Source of the DNA: Tamarix chinensis
Lineage: Eukaryota; Streptophyta; Magnoliopsida; Caryophyllales; Tamaricaceae
Length of the DNA stretch: 64,000 bases
Direction of reading: 5' to 3'
Assembly (NCBI GenBank): GCA_030549775.1
Contig: CM060174.1
Span: forward strand, 91,900,132-91,964,131
Shown here: positions 11,106 through 23,167 of the stretch, in pieces
Numbering within the stretch: the stretch's first letter is position 1
Layout: each line of letters starts with the position of its first letter
Position numbers and translations under genes: made by a program
Notes under the pieces: model-generated
Told to the model about the DNA's origin: nothing
Databases searched by the model: none
The model's input: only the letters and a program-made list of their open reading frames with translations

Positions 11106-12560
11106 ACTAATATGGAAACTAGTTTTAATAACGCAATATTAATAACGGTAGTAGTAAAACCGTTGATATAAGTGTAAAAATTTTGGGGAGTAAGAATTAA
11201 TAACAATTTTAATAAAAAAAAACCATTGTCAAAACCTTAATTTTTTGGGACCATATTTAAGGCTTGGGTTTTAATAATAGTTTTATAGATAAACCGTTAT
11301 TAAAATGCTTGCATTATTAAAATCAACCGGAGAGAAGTAAGGGTCTCCACAATTTACAACTACCTAGCCATCGCCTCTAGTGACCCTCGCTCGCATATGT
11401 TTTTCCTATATCCTAGAGCTTTGATTTTTGCTCCAACCCCTTAGTTTGAATGTTCGAAACCTACATCTATGGATGTAATGTCCAAAATGAAACCTTGAAT
11501 TTATGTTGTTTGCCTCAATAAACCCAAGGAATAAAAACTTCATTTGGTTGTTTACCAAATTTGTTCAAATCTATCATCCTCTATCCGATGGTTCGTGATG
11601 GGTTTATGTAGAAACCTATTTAGTTTTTTCTTGTCTTAGATCTAAAAGATTACATGGCTGAATGTTTGATTTGTATAGTTTCTTTTTTGGATTTGGGTTG
11701 TCTTGTGTCATTGTCACCGCTTGATGGTCCGTGCTACTTATCCTTCTTTGGCGCAGATCTCATATCTAAAATTTGAGTTCAACATCACTCTTAGAGGTGA
11801 ATTATTGTTCATGTTAAAAAAGATAGCTTTGCTTGATTTGTGTTCGATTTTTTTTTAGCCAAAAAAATTTATGATTCCTTATATCAGTTATTAAATTTTT
11901 TAATTTTATTCTTGATTGCTTCGATTTGGTTTTAGATTTGTTTATCTTTGTTTATGTATGTTTGATTTTTGGACCGAGAAATTGAGGCAAAATTGAGGTA
12001 ATGGATTTGCTTAGTTTTTCATTAAAAATTTTTTGGGTTAATTTGCTCAATTCTGCTTTGTTCATTGTTGGTACTAAGACCTACCATGTGATTCAATAAT
12101 GATGGAGTATATGGTATATAGTTTGATCGAGAACTAGGAGGGTTCAACTTCCTCACACTTCTTATTAGTTCGATTTGTGACTCTATGTTCCAATATAGTT
12201 GTTTAGATTCTATATGGATTTTAAAATTGGAGAGAAGTGAATTTTTAATAATAGTCCTAGACATAAATCATTATTAAATATTAGTTTTGATAACAGTTAT
12301 GGCTAGGAACCATTATTGACCGTGAGTTTTGATAACGATTCTAACCATAAACCGTTATTAAAAGCGAGTTTTGATAACAGTTCCTACTAAGAACCATTAT
12401 CAAAAGTTTATCATCACTATATTTTTAGGAGATTTTGGTAACAATTTTTAAATCGTTATTAAAGTTTTAATAATAAGTTATTCAATACAGGCCGAAAATA
12501 TTTATCTAAACCTAAAAATAACTGTTATTAAAATATATTTAACCTCATTTTTATAGTATT
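11106..12560. mobile_element. Probable non-autonomous CACTA-like element
   Basis: The left end reads CACTAATATGGAAAC. The first about 230 bp and last about 320 bp carry many short copies of motifs such as TTTTAATAACGGTT and ACCGTTATTA in both orientations, the usual look of CACTA (En/Spm) subterminal repeats. The right end, near TTTTTATAGTA, is a degraded TAGTG-type terminus. The centre (about 11340-12230) is unrelated single-copy-like sequence without a transposase frame. Boundaries are approximate and a 3-bp duplication is not clear. A Mutator-like element is a less likely alternative. Confidence 0.5.
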
Positions 12561-14480
12561 CCGAAATATGGAAGAAAAAAAAATCCTCCTAGCTCTGCCC
12601 CGATAATTTATTACCAAACAAATCTTTTAGTGTTATGAAACCGATATTGTATTCTTATGTATGTAGCCGAGCTGACACTTATTGGTCGGTAATAATAAAT
12701 AAAACTAAGATATGAGCTCTCCCATTGGTTGTATCCTGATGTGTACAAATAAACTTCCAGCTAAATGTCGAAGCGAAGCAGGTACGAAAAAGAAGAAGCG
12801 TCATGTGAGAGAGCGATACGCAGTCGAACAAACTGCCAAAAGGATGAGGATGACCTAATATATAGATATCCCTCATCAGAATCTAGAATAGTAGCGCAGA
12901 ACAGAGCAGATGAACCGAAACGATGAGACATATCGGTCAATCCGGCTCGGTTATCGCGGAGGCAGGCGACCAAATGGATTTGCATGCAGTGCGGGTAATT
13001 TTGATATTCTAAAATTAAATTCTTTTATTTTTGAAGCTTATTAGTACGATATCAATCAAATTATAATTAAGTATTAAGTATTTAGTTAAAAGATTATAAA
13101 GGATAAGTTATTCTCAGGTTATAAATATAAGGGAGCTGCTAAAATAGTTTATAGAAATAGGTTACAAGTTAATTCTTAAATTAGTTAAAAAAGAAAATTC
13201 GACTTACATAATATTTTCTCTATAATATATTGCTGATTAAGATCATATTGAAACTTAATTATTAAAAAATAATTATATACGAAAATTATTTATTTTTAAA
13301 ATTAATATTTACTTCTAAACTAAACATATATCGATCAACGCACACGGTATTTCATCCAAAATAAAGAGATCTTAACTAGGAAACTCATAATTTATAATTT
13401 ATTAAATTTATGGGCGAGTCTGTGGAATTTAATATTCTTTAACCCATTTGGTATATATAATTATATCGAAATGGGCAGACCATGCCTAGCCTATATAAAT
13501 TCATCATCTATTTTTGTCCACCTAGTAGGAGGAGGGTATCCTGAGTTACCTACTAGTGCGGTTGTCCAGCGGACCAGCGGTCAAAATGAAAGTGACAACT
13601 GAGAATCCCTCGCGACACGCCGATACATTTATAGGGCGGACAACCGCCGACTGCTCTCGGTCACTCCCGGCTCCGATTCTGACCTCTCTGAATCCGGACG
13701 TGCCGCTCGCGTCCGTCCGACGTCCCCGCAGCCGCAGGAGGAACCGAAATAAGGAGGGATAATAAATTAATAATGTAAGGAAAGGAAAATAAGAGCGTAA
13801 GAATATTTTAAATTATAAAGTTATATATTTGTTTATATTTTAGAAAACAAAAAACAAAAAACTGAGAAACAGGGACTGTCGTGAAACGGAGTCAATAACC
13901 GACAGTGCTATGCCGCTGCTCTGTGACTCCGTCCTTTCTTCAGTTCATTTGTTCGCTGGTGTCGGCCTCGCTCCTTGTCATGTCGATTCGCAGCAACCTC
14001 TCCTCTAGCTTAAATTCCCATCGTCTCGTTTTTCCCGTTCACCTATATTCGATATTTTAGATTTTTAATAATTAAATATTTAGCAATCTTTTTATAAAAA
14101 AAAACATTTCAAAGATTAAATAGTTGAAAAATAAAATAATTCATATATTCAGTACTTCAATATCTATTTTTTTTTTATAAGTTAACAAATAATCCGTAAC
14201 CAAGCAACAAATAAATAATATTGGATAAAAATTTATTTGATTGAAAAATAATAAATTAATTTAGTTTCAGCTGATATAATTTGAGCATTAGATTATATTA
14301 CATTTAATTAATAATTTTAAATTTCAGATAATATTTAAATACTTAATCAGAATAATAATTAAAAATATATAATTTATTTATAATAAACATTCTTATTTTA
14401 AATTATACACTCACATACATAATTATATATAATTAAAAAAAAATTTAAAAATAAACAGTACTTAAATTATATGTATATAT
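12561..14480. other. Low-copy-looking region without a confirmed gene
   Basis: The stretch alternates AT-rich DNA with GC-richer islands (about 12660-12990, 13500-13760 and 13860-14040). The second island has a TATATAAAT word at 13492-13500 and then an ATG-free open stretch. None of the short frames resembles a known family. Exons of a broken or intron-containing gene cannot be excluded, but no splice pattern is convincing. Confidence 0.4.
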
Positions 14481-14880
14481 AATTTATTGGATTATATATA
14501 TATATATATAAAGGGTTTATGGAGTACAATAGGATCCTCGCAAATTTCCTGCTCGATCTCTACAGTCCTTATCTATTTGTCCTATGCAGGCAAGGCAATC
14601 TATCTAGAGCTGAACGAGGTAAGTCGGATGCCATTCAGGAAGAGGAAGAGCAAACAAGATATCAAACACCAATAATTCCATCCCACGGTACCCCGACAGT
14701 ATGAATCTATGATAGATCCCCCCCCCCCCCTCCCTTCCCTCCTTATAACTGTTCGAATTATGTAGCCCCCCTCCCTCAACGTCCGAGACCACTGCATCCC
14801 TGCTCCCTTCCCATGCCCTGGAATCATTCCTTCCGGTCAAAAGACTCAAAAGAAAAACGATAATTCAAAAGACAAACGCG
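14481..14880. other. Unique-looking segment with splice-like words and a C run
   Basis: A pyrimidine-AG acceptor-like word (CTATGCAG, ending about 14589) and a GTAAGT donor-like word (about 14620) lie close together, but flanking frames are short and unlike any known protein. A run of about 12 C (about 14718-14729) sits in the same segment. No gene is called. Confidence 0.3.
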
Positions 14881-15106
14881 GTTCCATAAGGGGAATAGTT
14901 AATATTAAGTCTTCGTAAATTTATTGTTCAATTATTGCTATGTTCCATTCAATATTTACCATAAAAAAAAATTCAATTAAAGGAACATGAAATCACTAAA
15001 TGGCTTGTAGCGTCTGTATGGGATTATGGATGCAAAATTACTATTCGGCATGGGAGCTTCAACATAAACTTTCTAAAACCATGGTTTTGAGGCTTATTAC
15101 TCAACA
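14881..15106 (-). repeat. Start of the 3' LTR of the decayed copia element
   Basis: On the minus strand an LTR-like TGTTGAGTAATAAGCC begins at 15106, directly after a purine-rich tract (15107-15120) that follows the copia RNase H. This is the layout expected of polypurine tract then 3' LTR. The outer end of the LTR could not be fixed; 14881 is only where recognisable context stops. Confidence 0.4.
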
Positions 15107-15120
15107 ATCTCTACCTTAAC
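15107..15120 (-). other. Polypurine tract of the copia element
   Basis: The minus strand reads GTTAAGGTAGAGAT immediately before the TGTTGAG start of the presumed 3' LTR. Purine-rich priming sites of this form sit just upstream of plant copia 3' LTRs. Confidence 0.5.
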
Positions 15121-15169
15121 TCAAATCCGCAATACTTATCGGCATTACAAGCCCCAAAGAGCAATAAAA

Positions 15170-15634
15170 AATTGCAAGAACCGACTTAGTCCAAGCAATG
15201 CTTGAACTCTGCAATATGAAGTGGATTTATAAGCATGTCTACAAGATCGCTTGACATATGAACTTTTTTCACCACAATATCTCTAATAAAGTGAAATCGA
15301 ACATCAATGTGCTTGGTCTTTGAATATTAGTCATCGTTGTTGGTCAAACAAATAACACCCTGATTATTTGAAAGCACAATGGCAGTGCCTTCTACAACAC
15401 CAATCTTGAGAACTAGACCTCGTACCCAAATGACTTCCTTTACGCTTTCAATAGTTGCAACATATTCTAATTATGTGGTAGATAAGGCAACAATAGATTA
15501 TAGTGATGTTTTCCAATTGATAGCACTAGAACATAAAGTGAATATATAACCACAAATAGACCTTTATCCATCTAAATTGGTGTCATAATTAGAATCGATG
15601 AAATCAACATTATCATTGGTGTGTGGTTTATCCT
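15170..15634 (-). pseudogene. Copia RNase H relic (3' part of pol)
   Basis: Translating the minus strand gives a recognisable Ty1/copia RNase H domain. It starts with FIDSNYDTNLDG, where intact elements have a DSDYA-type motif. It continues through SICGYIFTL, WKTSL and LEYVATIESVKEVIWVRGL, then TKHIDVRFHFIRD and a final FKHCLD. Several in-frame stops and single-base shifts interrupt it, so it cannot make a protein. The RNase H normally removes the RNA strand after reverse transcription. The upstream edge is the M8 insertion at 15635; the RT part of the same element resumes at 18678. The downstream edge is followed by the polypurine tract and LTR start. Confidence 0.8.
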
Positions 15635-15659
15635 TGTCACCATTTTTTTTACTACCATT

Positions 15660-15694
<35 letters not shown>

Positions 15695-18677
15695 ACGAAA
15701 GCAAGCAAAAAAAAACACTCCTAAGAAAAATAGATTGTCACCGTGATATCTGACACTGAATATGCATTCTATGTTAGATATAAGGCTAAGCATTCAGCTA
15801 ACCAAACATAAGAAATAGCATACGAACTTACATGATTTATTAACATGGTACTCTCAACATGGTGCCCTATTCACACATATAGAAGAAGGCTACATCACGC
15901 TCGGTGATAGACATGAAATTCATGGAAAAATTATACTTCGCACCAAGTGTAGGAAATTCATAGCTTATTATGCTTAACACAATATTTAAGAATCATGAAT
16001 AAAAACAAAGGAACATGTGAAGTGACATACCAAGGAAGCATGCCACTTAGGTAAAATTTAAGCTCCATTCCTTTTAACTATTTATGAGATTCCAATCACA
16101 ATGTTGTATGACTATTTATTTATATAAGCAATAGGTTGGATCATCCTCCATGGTCTCTCAATATCCAAGGAATTCAAACTAATAACTAGAGACATATGTC
16201 TGAACAAAGTCAAAAAAGCACAAATGTACATAAAGTTCGGCTAAAGCCAATTAAACCACCTCAGTAACCAACCCCTTCAATATTGATAATCCATAGTATA
16301 TCATTAGTGTTTGGAGTAGAAAATATATCTCGCTAAAATCGGATCCCACCCAAAGGCAAATAATATAAATGTCCGGAGGTAGACTAACTCTTGATATCTA
16401 ATCAAGGATTAGATAGTCTAGTCCCATATAGTGCTCCATGATCTTCAACTTTAAGTGATTAGTGTTATTATTTACCAAACTATATACAAAACAAGACCCA
16501 CAAAGCATACCAAACCAACTAGGACCATATAATTATTTCAAGTTATCCATCATAAGCCATCAAGGATACTTAGTGGTGATGTCATCATTACTTAGCTAAT
16601 TTAATCCATCATTTGAGTTAACTATTTCATGCCCATAAATGGTTTTCCAATATCTAAGAAACATATCATGGCATAATATAAAGCACCAAAACCTCAAAAG
16701 GTCAAAAAAATATCAAAGAAAATATTCTAGCCAAAATTAGTCAATAAGTCCTATTGAACAATTAATCGATTTGGCACAGCCAAACCTTAATGCCTCTTTT
16801 TGAACCAGTTGATAGGGTGACATAATCGATTGACTGTTCTATAGACTAGTCGATCGATTTGATTAAACTATTCTATTGGTACAAGCTAAAGCCAAATAAT
16901 TATTCCACAAACACCCTAGTCGCTAGGTTAGCCTAACTATTTGACTATTCTAGCAACACATTGATTTGTTTGATCGAACTAGCTGATCAATTTATGAAAA
17001 ATAGACTATGCTTTCATTTTCATACAAAAATTAGACCTCCAACATCAACCATACCACATACATATCATTAGACTCTTGCAAAACTAATATTAATCATGTT
17101 CAACAACTCATTCATGTTACGTTTCCAATTAATCATGAAGGTACATGAATATAACTTAAAATTTCCCCCCAAAATAACAAAATTTAAGGCATGCTTAACA
17201 AAAAGCACTACTAATACCATGCATGTTCACATACACAAAACCTAAATTTCAAAGTATACACCAACTTACATGCTTAGTCGCCCCACACTATTAGGTAAGA
17301 ATGACTTACCTTAAGTGAAAATTTTCAAAAATCACATCAAGTATAGAAAATATTTAGTTTGAAATGTCTATACATTGAGCACCTTAACAAGAGGATATTA
17401 AAAAAATATAACACCTTAAAATCTTATAAATACATAAACAAAACAAGAAGTTATGAAAATTAGAAAATATAATATTTACCAAATGAGAAAACTAAAGGGA
17501 AGATTTAATCCCTCAATATTCTTCTAGATCTAACTCTATCTTGCTTAAGATTAAAATAAGAAAAATGTAGAGGAAGGATTAGAAGAGATGCGTCAAATTA
17601 GAAGTAGACAGGAAAAAGATAGGAGAAAGCAAGTTGAAATAGGATATAGATAGAAGAGGAGGTTCATTGGTTGAGAGAAAGAAAGGAAAGGAAGAATAAG
17701 AGGGTTATGGTTTAGTAACAAGGTAGAGATATGACAAAAAATGGAGGGTAATGGGTTATATAACACAAAATCCTAACATCGGATTGATCTGGGTCAATTT
17801 TAGAAGGAACATAACAATTTTTTTCGTGACTATGATGTTGCTTGTGGGGGAGGTTTAGGGCGGTACATTTCATAGATTTAAGAGTTCATTAGAGGAAAGG
17901 GACAAGAAGATATGGGGAACACAGAATCAAACATTGTAGGAATTTTCTGAGATAAACGTTGTCCATTTGGGGTGTGTACATTAGATAGAGGAAGAAAGAG
18001 ACAAAGGTATGATGTCATCAATTACTTTTTGATTAATTTGGTTCCCCAAATTCACTCAAGGTAGATAAACATTCATATTAAAGGCCACAAACCTATAATG
18101 ATGGTTTAGAAAATAGTACAAATCTTGATTGCCAAGTTTCAAAATCATTTAAAAAGATTTAATTTGAAATCAAGTTTAAAATTTTGCTCAGGTTAGGTGA
18201 ATTGATTAATCAAAGGTATGAGGTCATCAACCACTTTTTGATTAATTTAGTTCCCCAAATTCGCTCAAGGTAGAGAAACTTTAGATTAAAGGCCACAAAC
18301 CTTTAATGATGGTGTAGAAAATATCAAAAAGCTTGATTCTCAAGTTTTAATATCATTCAAAAGGATTTCATCTTAAATCAAATTCAAAAAATTGCTTAGG
18401 ACAGGTGAATTGATTAATCAATATATTATACCCATTAGCTAGTTCTACCAGTCGGTCAATTTCTAAAACTAGTCGACCGGTTACTTTGGTCCAAAAACCA
18501 AACTAAAGACCAGTTGATTGGTTCATATCATCTGTCAACTGGTGCGCTATAAACCCATTTTCTTCTCCTCATCCAAACTTTTCCAAATCCTTTGCAAATC
18601 AAGCCCAAAATACATTTTCAAAACAAGATCAAACATCATCAAAGAATCATCAAGCACATAAATTTTCACACATTATA
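15635..18677 (-). mobile_element. M8: family M solo-LTR-like insertion in copia
   Basis: The left end, TGTCACC-(T)n-ACTACC, aligns with the TGTAACACCCC-AAATTTACTAC start of M2. Bases 15697-15760 then follow the M2 order, including GAAGCAAGCAAA. The right end AAATTTTCACACATTATA aligns with the AAATTTTGGGGTATTACA terminus of the family. Flanks ATCCT (15630-15634) and AACCT (18678-18682) match at four of five bases. The copia protein reads on across the gap: RT strand motifs up to about 18690 and RNase H from 15634. No coding region lies inside. It carries a 209-bp tandem duplication (18002-18420). Confidence 0.62.
18002..18420. repeat. Two-copy tandem duplication, period about 209 bp
   Basis: The word CAAAGGTATGA(T/G)GTCATCAA begins at 18002 and again at 18211, and GGTGAATTGATTAATCA closes each copy (18212 and 18420). 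The copies are clearly alike with scattered substitutions and small indels, so the event is not recent. Both lie inside M8. Confidence 0.8.
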
Positions 18678-19651
18678 AACCTCATTTATAGGTTTTTATA
18701 AAACTAATGTTTGAGGATCCCTTCAAATATTGTAGAATCTACTTAATTATATTCTTATGACCCTTTCCATTGTTGTGTATAATTATCTCAACATGCTCAT
18801 AACATAAGATAGATCAAGTTTAGTGTAAGCCATAGCGTGCACCAAACTACCCACTACACTAGAATAAGTAGTTATAGGCATTTGTTCCTTCTTTTCCTTC
18901 ATTTTAAGACAAAAATTAGATGATAGTTTGAAGTGAGAATCTATGGGTATAGGAAAAAATATACACTCAACCATGTTAAATCTATCTAACACCTTCTCGA
19001 TATAATTCTTTTTGGATAGGAATAACTTCTTAGCATTTTCATCTCTTATAATCTTCATGCCAAGAATCTTCCTAGATGCACCGAGATTCTTCATCTCAAA
19101 CTCCTTATTGAGTTATGACTTCAACTTGTTGATCAAGGACCACTTCTTTGGAAGCAGTCAACATATCATCAACATACAACAACAAATAAATCAAAGGATC
19201 CATATTAAAACTCTTTGAAATAAACACAACTATCAAACTTGCTTCTTGTATAGCATTGCTCAATCATGAAAGAATCAAATCTCATGTACCACTATCTTTG
19301 ATCTTGCTTTACACTATGTAAGGACATATTTAATATGAAAACACAACTCTCCTCATTTGGAGCAAAAAAAAAACTTCTAGCTAATGTATGTAAAACTCCT
19401 CTTCCAAATCTCCATGGAGGAAAGTTATATTGACATCTTACAACCCTAACTCAAGGTCAGTTAGAGTAACAAAAGCATGGAGAACTCAAATAGAGGTATG
19501 ACAAACAAACGATAAGAATACCTCATTAAAGTTAATACCTTTCGTCTAACTAACGCCTCAAGGCATACCTTCCATCTAGTATCTTCAAATCTAGGCATGT
19601 ATTCCTTCTACTTGAAGATCTATTTGCAACTTAGTGCTCTAAGACCTTTTG
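18678..19651 (-). pseudogene. Copia reverse transcriptase relic
   Basis: Read from 19651 downward, the minus strand gives KGLRALSCK, then GINFNEVF, DVNITFLHGDLEEEFYIH, a decayed active-site region, and EFMKNLGASRKILGMKIIRD. The longest open piece is 18783-19094, 103 residues. It ends after DLSYVMSMLR, and ILQYLKGSSN follows in a shifted frame. These are the order and motifs of Ty1/copia RT. Many stops and shifts make it dead. It is bounded by M8 on the left and M3 on the right, both inserted into it. No integrase, protease or gag of this element was recognised beyond 22893. Confidence 0.85.
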
Positions 19652-22600
19652 TGTAATAACCTGAATTTTAGCTAAACCTAATCCTGAGTAATTTACTTTG
19701 TATTCTAATTCTAATCTCAGAAAATTAATATTTCCACCTTACCCTAATTTTCTATCCATATAATTTTGACCTAATCCCAATTTATCGATAACTAAAATAC
19801 CCTAATATCCTAACCTAAATTTTATTAACCTTATCCTAATTAAAAACCAAACCTACTATTCTCCCTTTTTCCCCTTTTCCCTTCTTTCTCTTTTCTTCCT
19901 TCGGCCAACCCTCTCACTTTCCTTTTTCCCTTTCCCCCTTCTTCTTGCGTGAAATAGTATCCTTAGATAATGCCTACCAAGACCACCACCTCCTTATCTC
20001 CTGCCAAGCCACTCCTTAACCCCATCAACCTATAAACTCTTAGCCCCTAAAATCGTGGGTTGGAGTTGATTTTTTTGGCCAATTGCACCCCCTCATTTCT
20101 CATCTTTGTGCATGTATATTCATATATATATCCAGTAATAAATGTTCCAACCATATTTTTTTTCTCCATTTTTTTTGCATAAATTCCACCACAAAGTCCT
20201 CCTTCTCCTCCTCCTTATCCTCACAAAAAATCACCACCAGTAACCCTCACCGAAGCACCCTCACACCCTTCAGTCAATTTTTTCATTTCCACCCTTAAAT
20301 AACCGCCACTTTCACCGCATCCCATACCTCCACCTTCCACCAAACACCTCACAACTACCCTCCTTTCTTTTCCTTTCCTTGGTTGCAGCCACATCAACCG
20401 TAACCCAAGCCTCCACCTTCTATAAGTTTCACTATAGCCTTCCCCTTTTCTCTTCTATCTTGGTTGTAGAAGATTCCATTGGTGCACCCCCTTCATCTTC
20501 GATGGCTGCACCAGTTCCACTTTCGGCAGCCTTCATCCCACCACACTCTCCACCTTTTGACAATAACAACTACACCACAACACCACCACTCAGCCCCAAC
20601 AGCCCAACACCTTTCCCGTTGTTTTGGCTAATACCACCATTGCACCTCCTGGTAATGACATCTTTACCGTTGTTACCACTCCTTTGGTTTGACAAAACCT
20701 TGTTGTTCCTCCTCTTTTGTTGCGCAAGTTTTTCCTAAATCACCGCTTTAGTTGGTTCAGTTTCTCCTCCATTATTTCACCCTTCAATTTCCTTAGCATT
20801 TCCTTAATTATGTGGTTTAATCCTAATGGTGTTCTATTATGGTTTTTTAGGTGATTTTTTTGAGGTCCCGAAAGAGGCAGAATAAGATTTGCGTACTTAG
20901 AGACTAGAATCATTTTTGTGAGGATGTTTGTCATTGTTTAGGGTTTTTGATTGTTAAGTGTTATGCATGTTTTTGTATTATAACATGTTGATTGTATAGT
21001 GTGATTTACTGTATGATTGTTAATGCTATGATATGCGGTTGCTATTATATGATAAGAAAAAAGAGTAAGTGATGATTTTGTGATATAGTTATTATATATG
21101 GAAAATACTCGGTGTGATATATGGTTTTAACATGGATTTATTAAGGTATTATGAGTATGAAATGATTATAATAAAGTATATGGATATAAATGGAGGATTT
21201 GGGAATAATGTTACCAAACATATAAGATTTGTATGAAATAAGGGTTTTGTTATCGATAATGATATTTTGGTCAACATGGGTTAAATATGAGAATCATAGA
21301 ATTTTAATATGTTATTTCATCTCAAGTATGCTAAGGAATTTATATGAAGTGCTTAGAGTAGTTGTGAATGACCTAAGTTTAATAAAGTATGAAAATGGTT
21401 TGATTTAGGAATAGTAACCCTAAAATGAGGAGTCTATTGTCACATATGTAAAAGGGTAGAGTTAAACCTCAAAATTTGAATATGCTGTTAAACTTAGTGT
21501 TTTGGGGATGTATATTGAATCTAGTATTTTTTTTTCCTACAGAAAAATTTATGACTAATTTGTAAAATTAAGGTTTATAAGCCCCAAGACTAGTAATTTT
21601 TGAGATACAGCTATTATTGCATGTGTAAGACCTTACATTTAAGCCTTGAAATTTGAGTATGTTGATAATAATAATATTTGAGGAAGAGGTACTAAGTTTG
21701 GTGGTTAAAAAAGTAAAAGAAGAAGAGTTATGATAAAAATTTGAAATTAAGGTTTTGGAGAAATAAGAGGGTATTAACCATATAAAATGACCTTATGATC
21801 TTGTGATGTGCCTAATCATGAATAATACATGAGTAATTTAAAGTGAAAAATCATGTGAGCTGAGCCGAGGTATTTTATGAGTCTGTTCCACCAAACAATA
21901 ACAGTGGCTCAGAAGTATTTTGTCCTGAAAGGTACATCAGTCCATTTCACAAGATTAAGAATAATGGGGCCCTAAACTCAATGTGAAAGATAATGCAATT
22001 TGAGATACGTAACCTAACGAATAAGATATTAATGACTTAAAGTGGAAGAATACGTGAGTCAGGATTAGGATGTTGGGTCTATTTCATTTGATGATAATAG
22101 TGGCTCAAGTGTGTTGTCCCTGATAGGTGCTCCAAATTGTTCCACCGGTTTAAGAATAATGGCTCAAGAGTGTTTTACCCTAAGAGCTGTTGGGTCCATT
22201 CCACCGGACAATAATAGTGGTTCGAGTGCGTTGTCCCTAAGAGGTGCTTCAGACCATTCCACTAGTTTAATAACAGTAGGTTCCCTAAATTAAATATAAA
22301 GAAAATAATAAAATGGTTATATCGAATAAAGAGGTCTGGATCAATCCTTGCCTTGTGATATTTTATGTGTCTGCATGTGTACTTATTCTCTATTGTGAAT
22401 GCATGTATTTAAATGTATCCCTGACTCAACAGTATTGTCACCTTACTCAGTACATAGCATATTGAACATCCTTTTTATGGATGTTGCTCGTTATCATAAG
22501 CAGACAACCCTGATGCTTTTGTGCATGTCTTTGAGGACCGGTTAGATGATTTTATTACCTATGATGCATTGTATGGGGACATTTTCCAGTATTGGGTGTT

Positions 22601-22892
22601 TAGGTAAAGAGTCATGTTATCCAGATAATGTTTTTACCTGGATACATTTTGGACTCTTCAATCAATGGTATCCTTTTTTTTATATTTAACCCAAAATTAA
22701 TCTTCAAACACATATTTAAATTTATATAACTTCTCTCATTTCTATTTACTTTGTTTTACTTTTAATGGTTTTAGCCTTGTGATTGATGTGAGAATGGTAT
22801 GATAAAATAGACTTACATTAATAATACCTGATATTTTGGTTATAAGATTCTGTTGAAAAATGAAATTTTTTAGTAAAATTTGGGGTACTACA
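19652..22892 (+). mobile_element. M3: family M LTR-like insertion in copia
   Basis: It begins TGTAATAACCTGAATTTTAG and ends AAATTTGGGGTACTACA, the two family termini in plus orientation. Inside are, in order, a C/T-rich leader (19860-20740), an AT-rich middle, four or five degenerate copies of the (C)CACCGGACAATAATAGTGG-type unit (21880-22270) related to the M2 43-bp repeats, and ACTCAGTACATAGCAT near 22446, which matches an ACTCAGTACGTAGC word of M2. The Ser/Thr/Pro-rich frames at 20083-20738 look compositional. Flanking words (TTTTG and CCTAA) do not match, so the target duplication is lost or a boundary is off. It interrupts copia at the linker just upstream of RT. Confidence 0.65.
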
Positions 22893-23164
22893 CCTAATGC
22901 GAAACCACAAATTGTCAAAGTGAACATCATATAATTGTATTCTCCAACACATTCCGCTCATATTTGTCTCTAATCCACATTTTGTCTCATTTTCTACTAA
23001 AACTTAACAAAGGCATAGTAGGGGGGCATACAACATACCTATGTCATATTTGACTTGGGAAATTGAACTTAAACATTTCAAACCAAGGATGTATTTAGTG
23101 AACTTATCTTTGAGGGAAAGATGTTATGATAAAGAAAATGGTAATCTATTAGACTATTACACAC
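22893..23164. other. Unassigned segment right of M3
   Basis: If M3 sits inside copia, this should be more of the copia pol linker or integrase, but no integrase motif is readable on the minus strand. The open frame at 23041-23268 (+) resembles nothing known to me. Confidence 0.3.
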
Positions 23165-23167
23165 TAA

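Noticed and set aside
14487..14704. Possible mini-exon between a CTATGCAG acceptor and a GTAAGT donor
   Set aside because: The implied exon is about 30 bp, flanking exons are not visible, and neither frame resembles a known protein.
20083..20738. Ser/Thr/Pro-rich frames of 71 and 119 codons
   Set aside because: They lie in the C/T-rich leader of M3 with no conserved motif.
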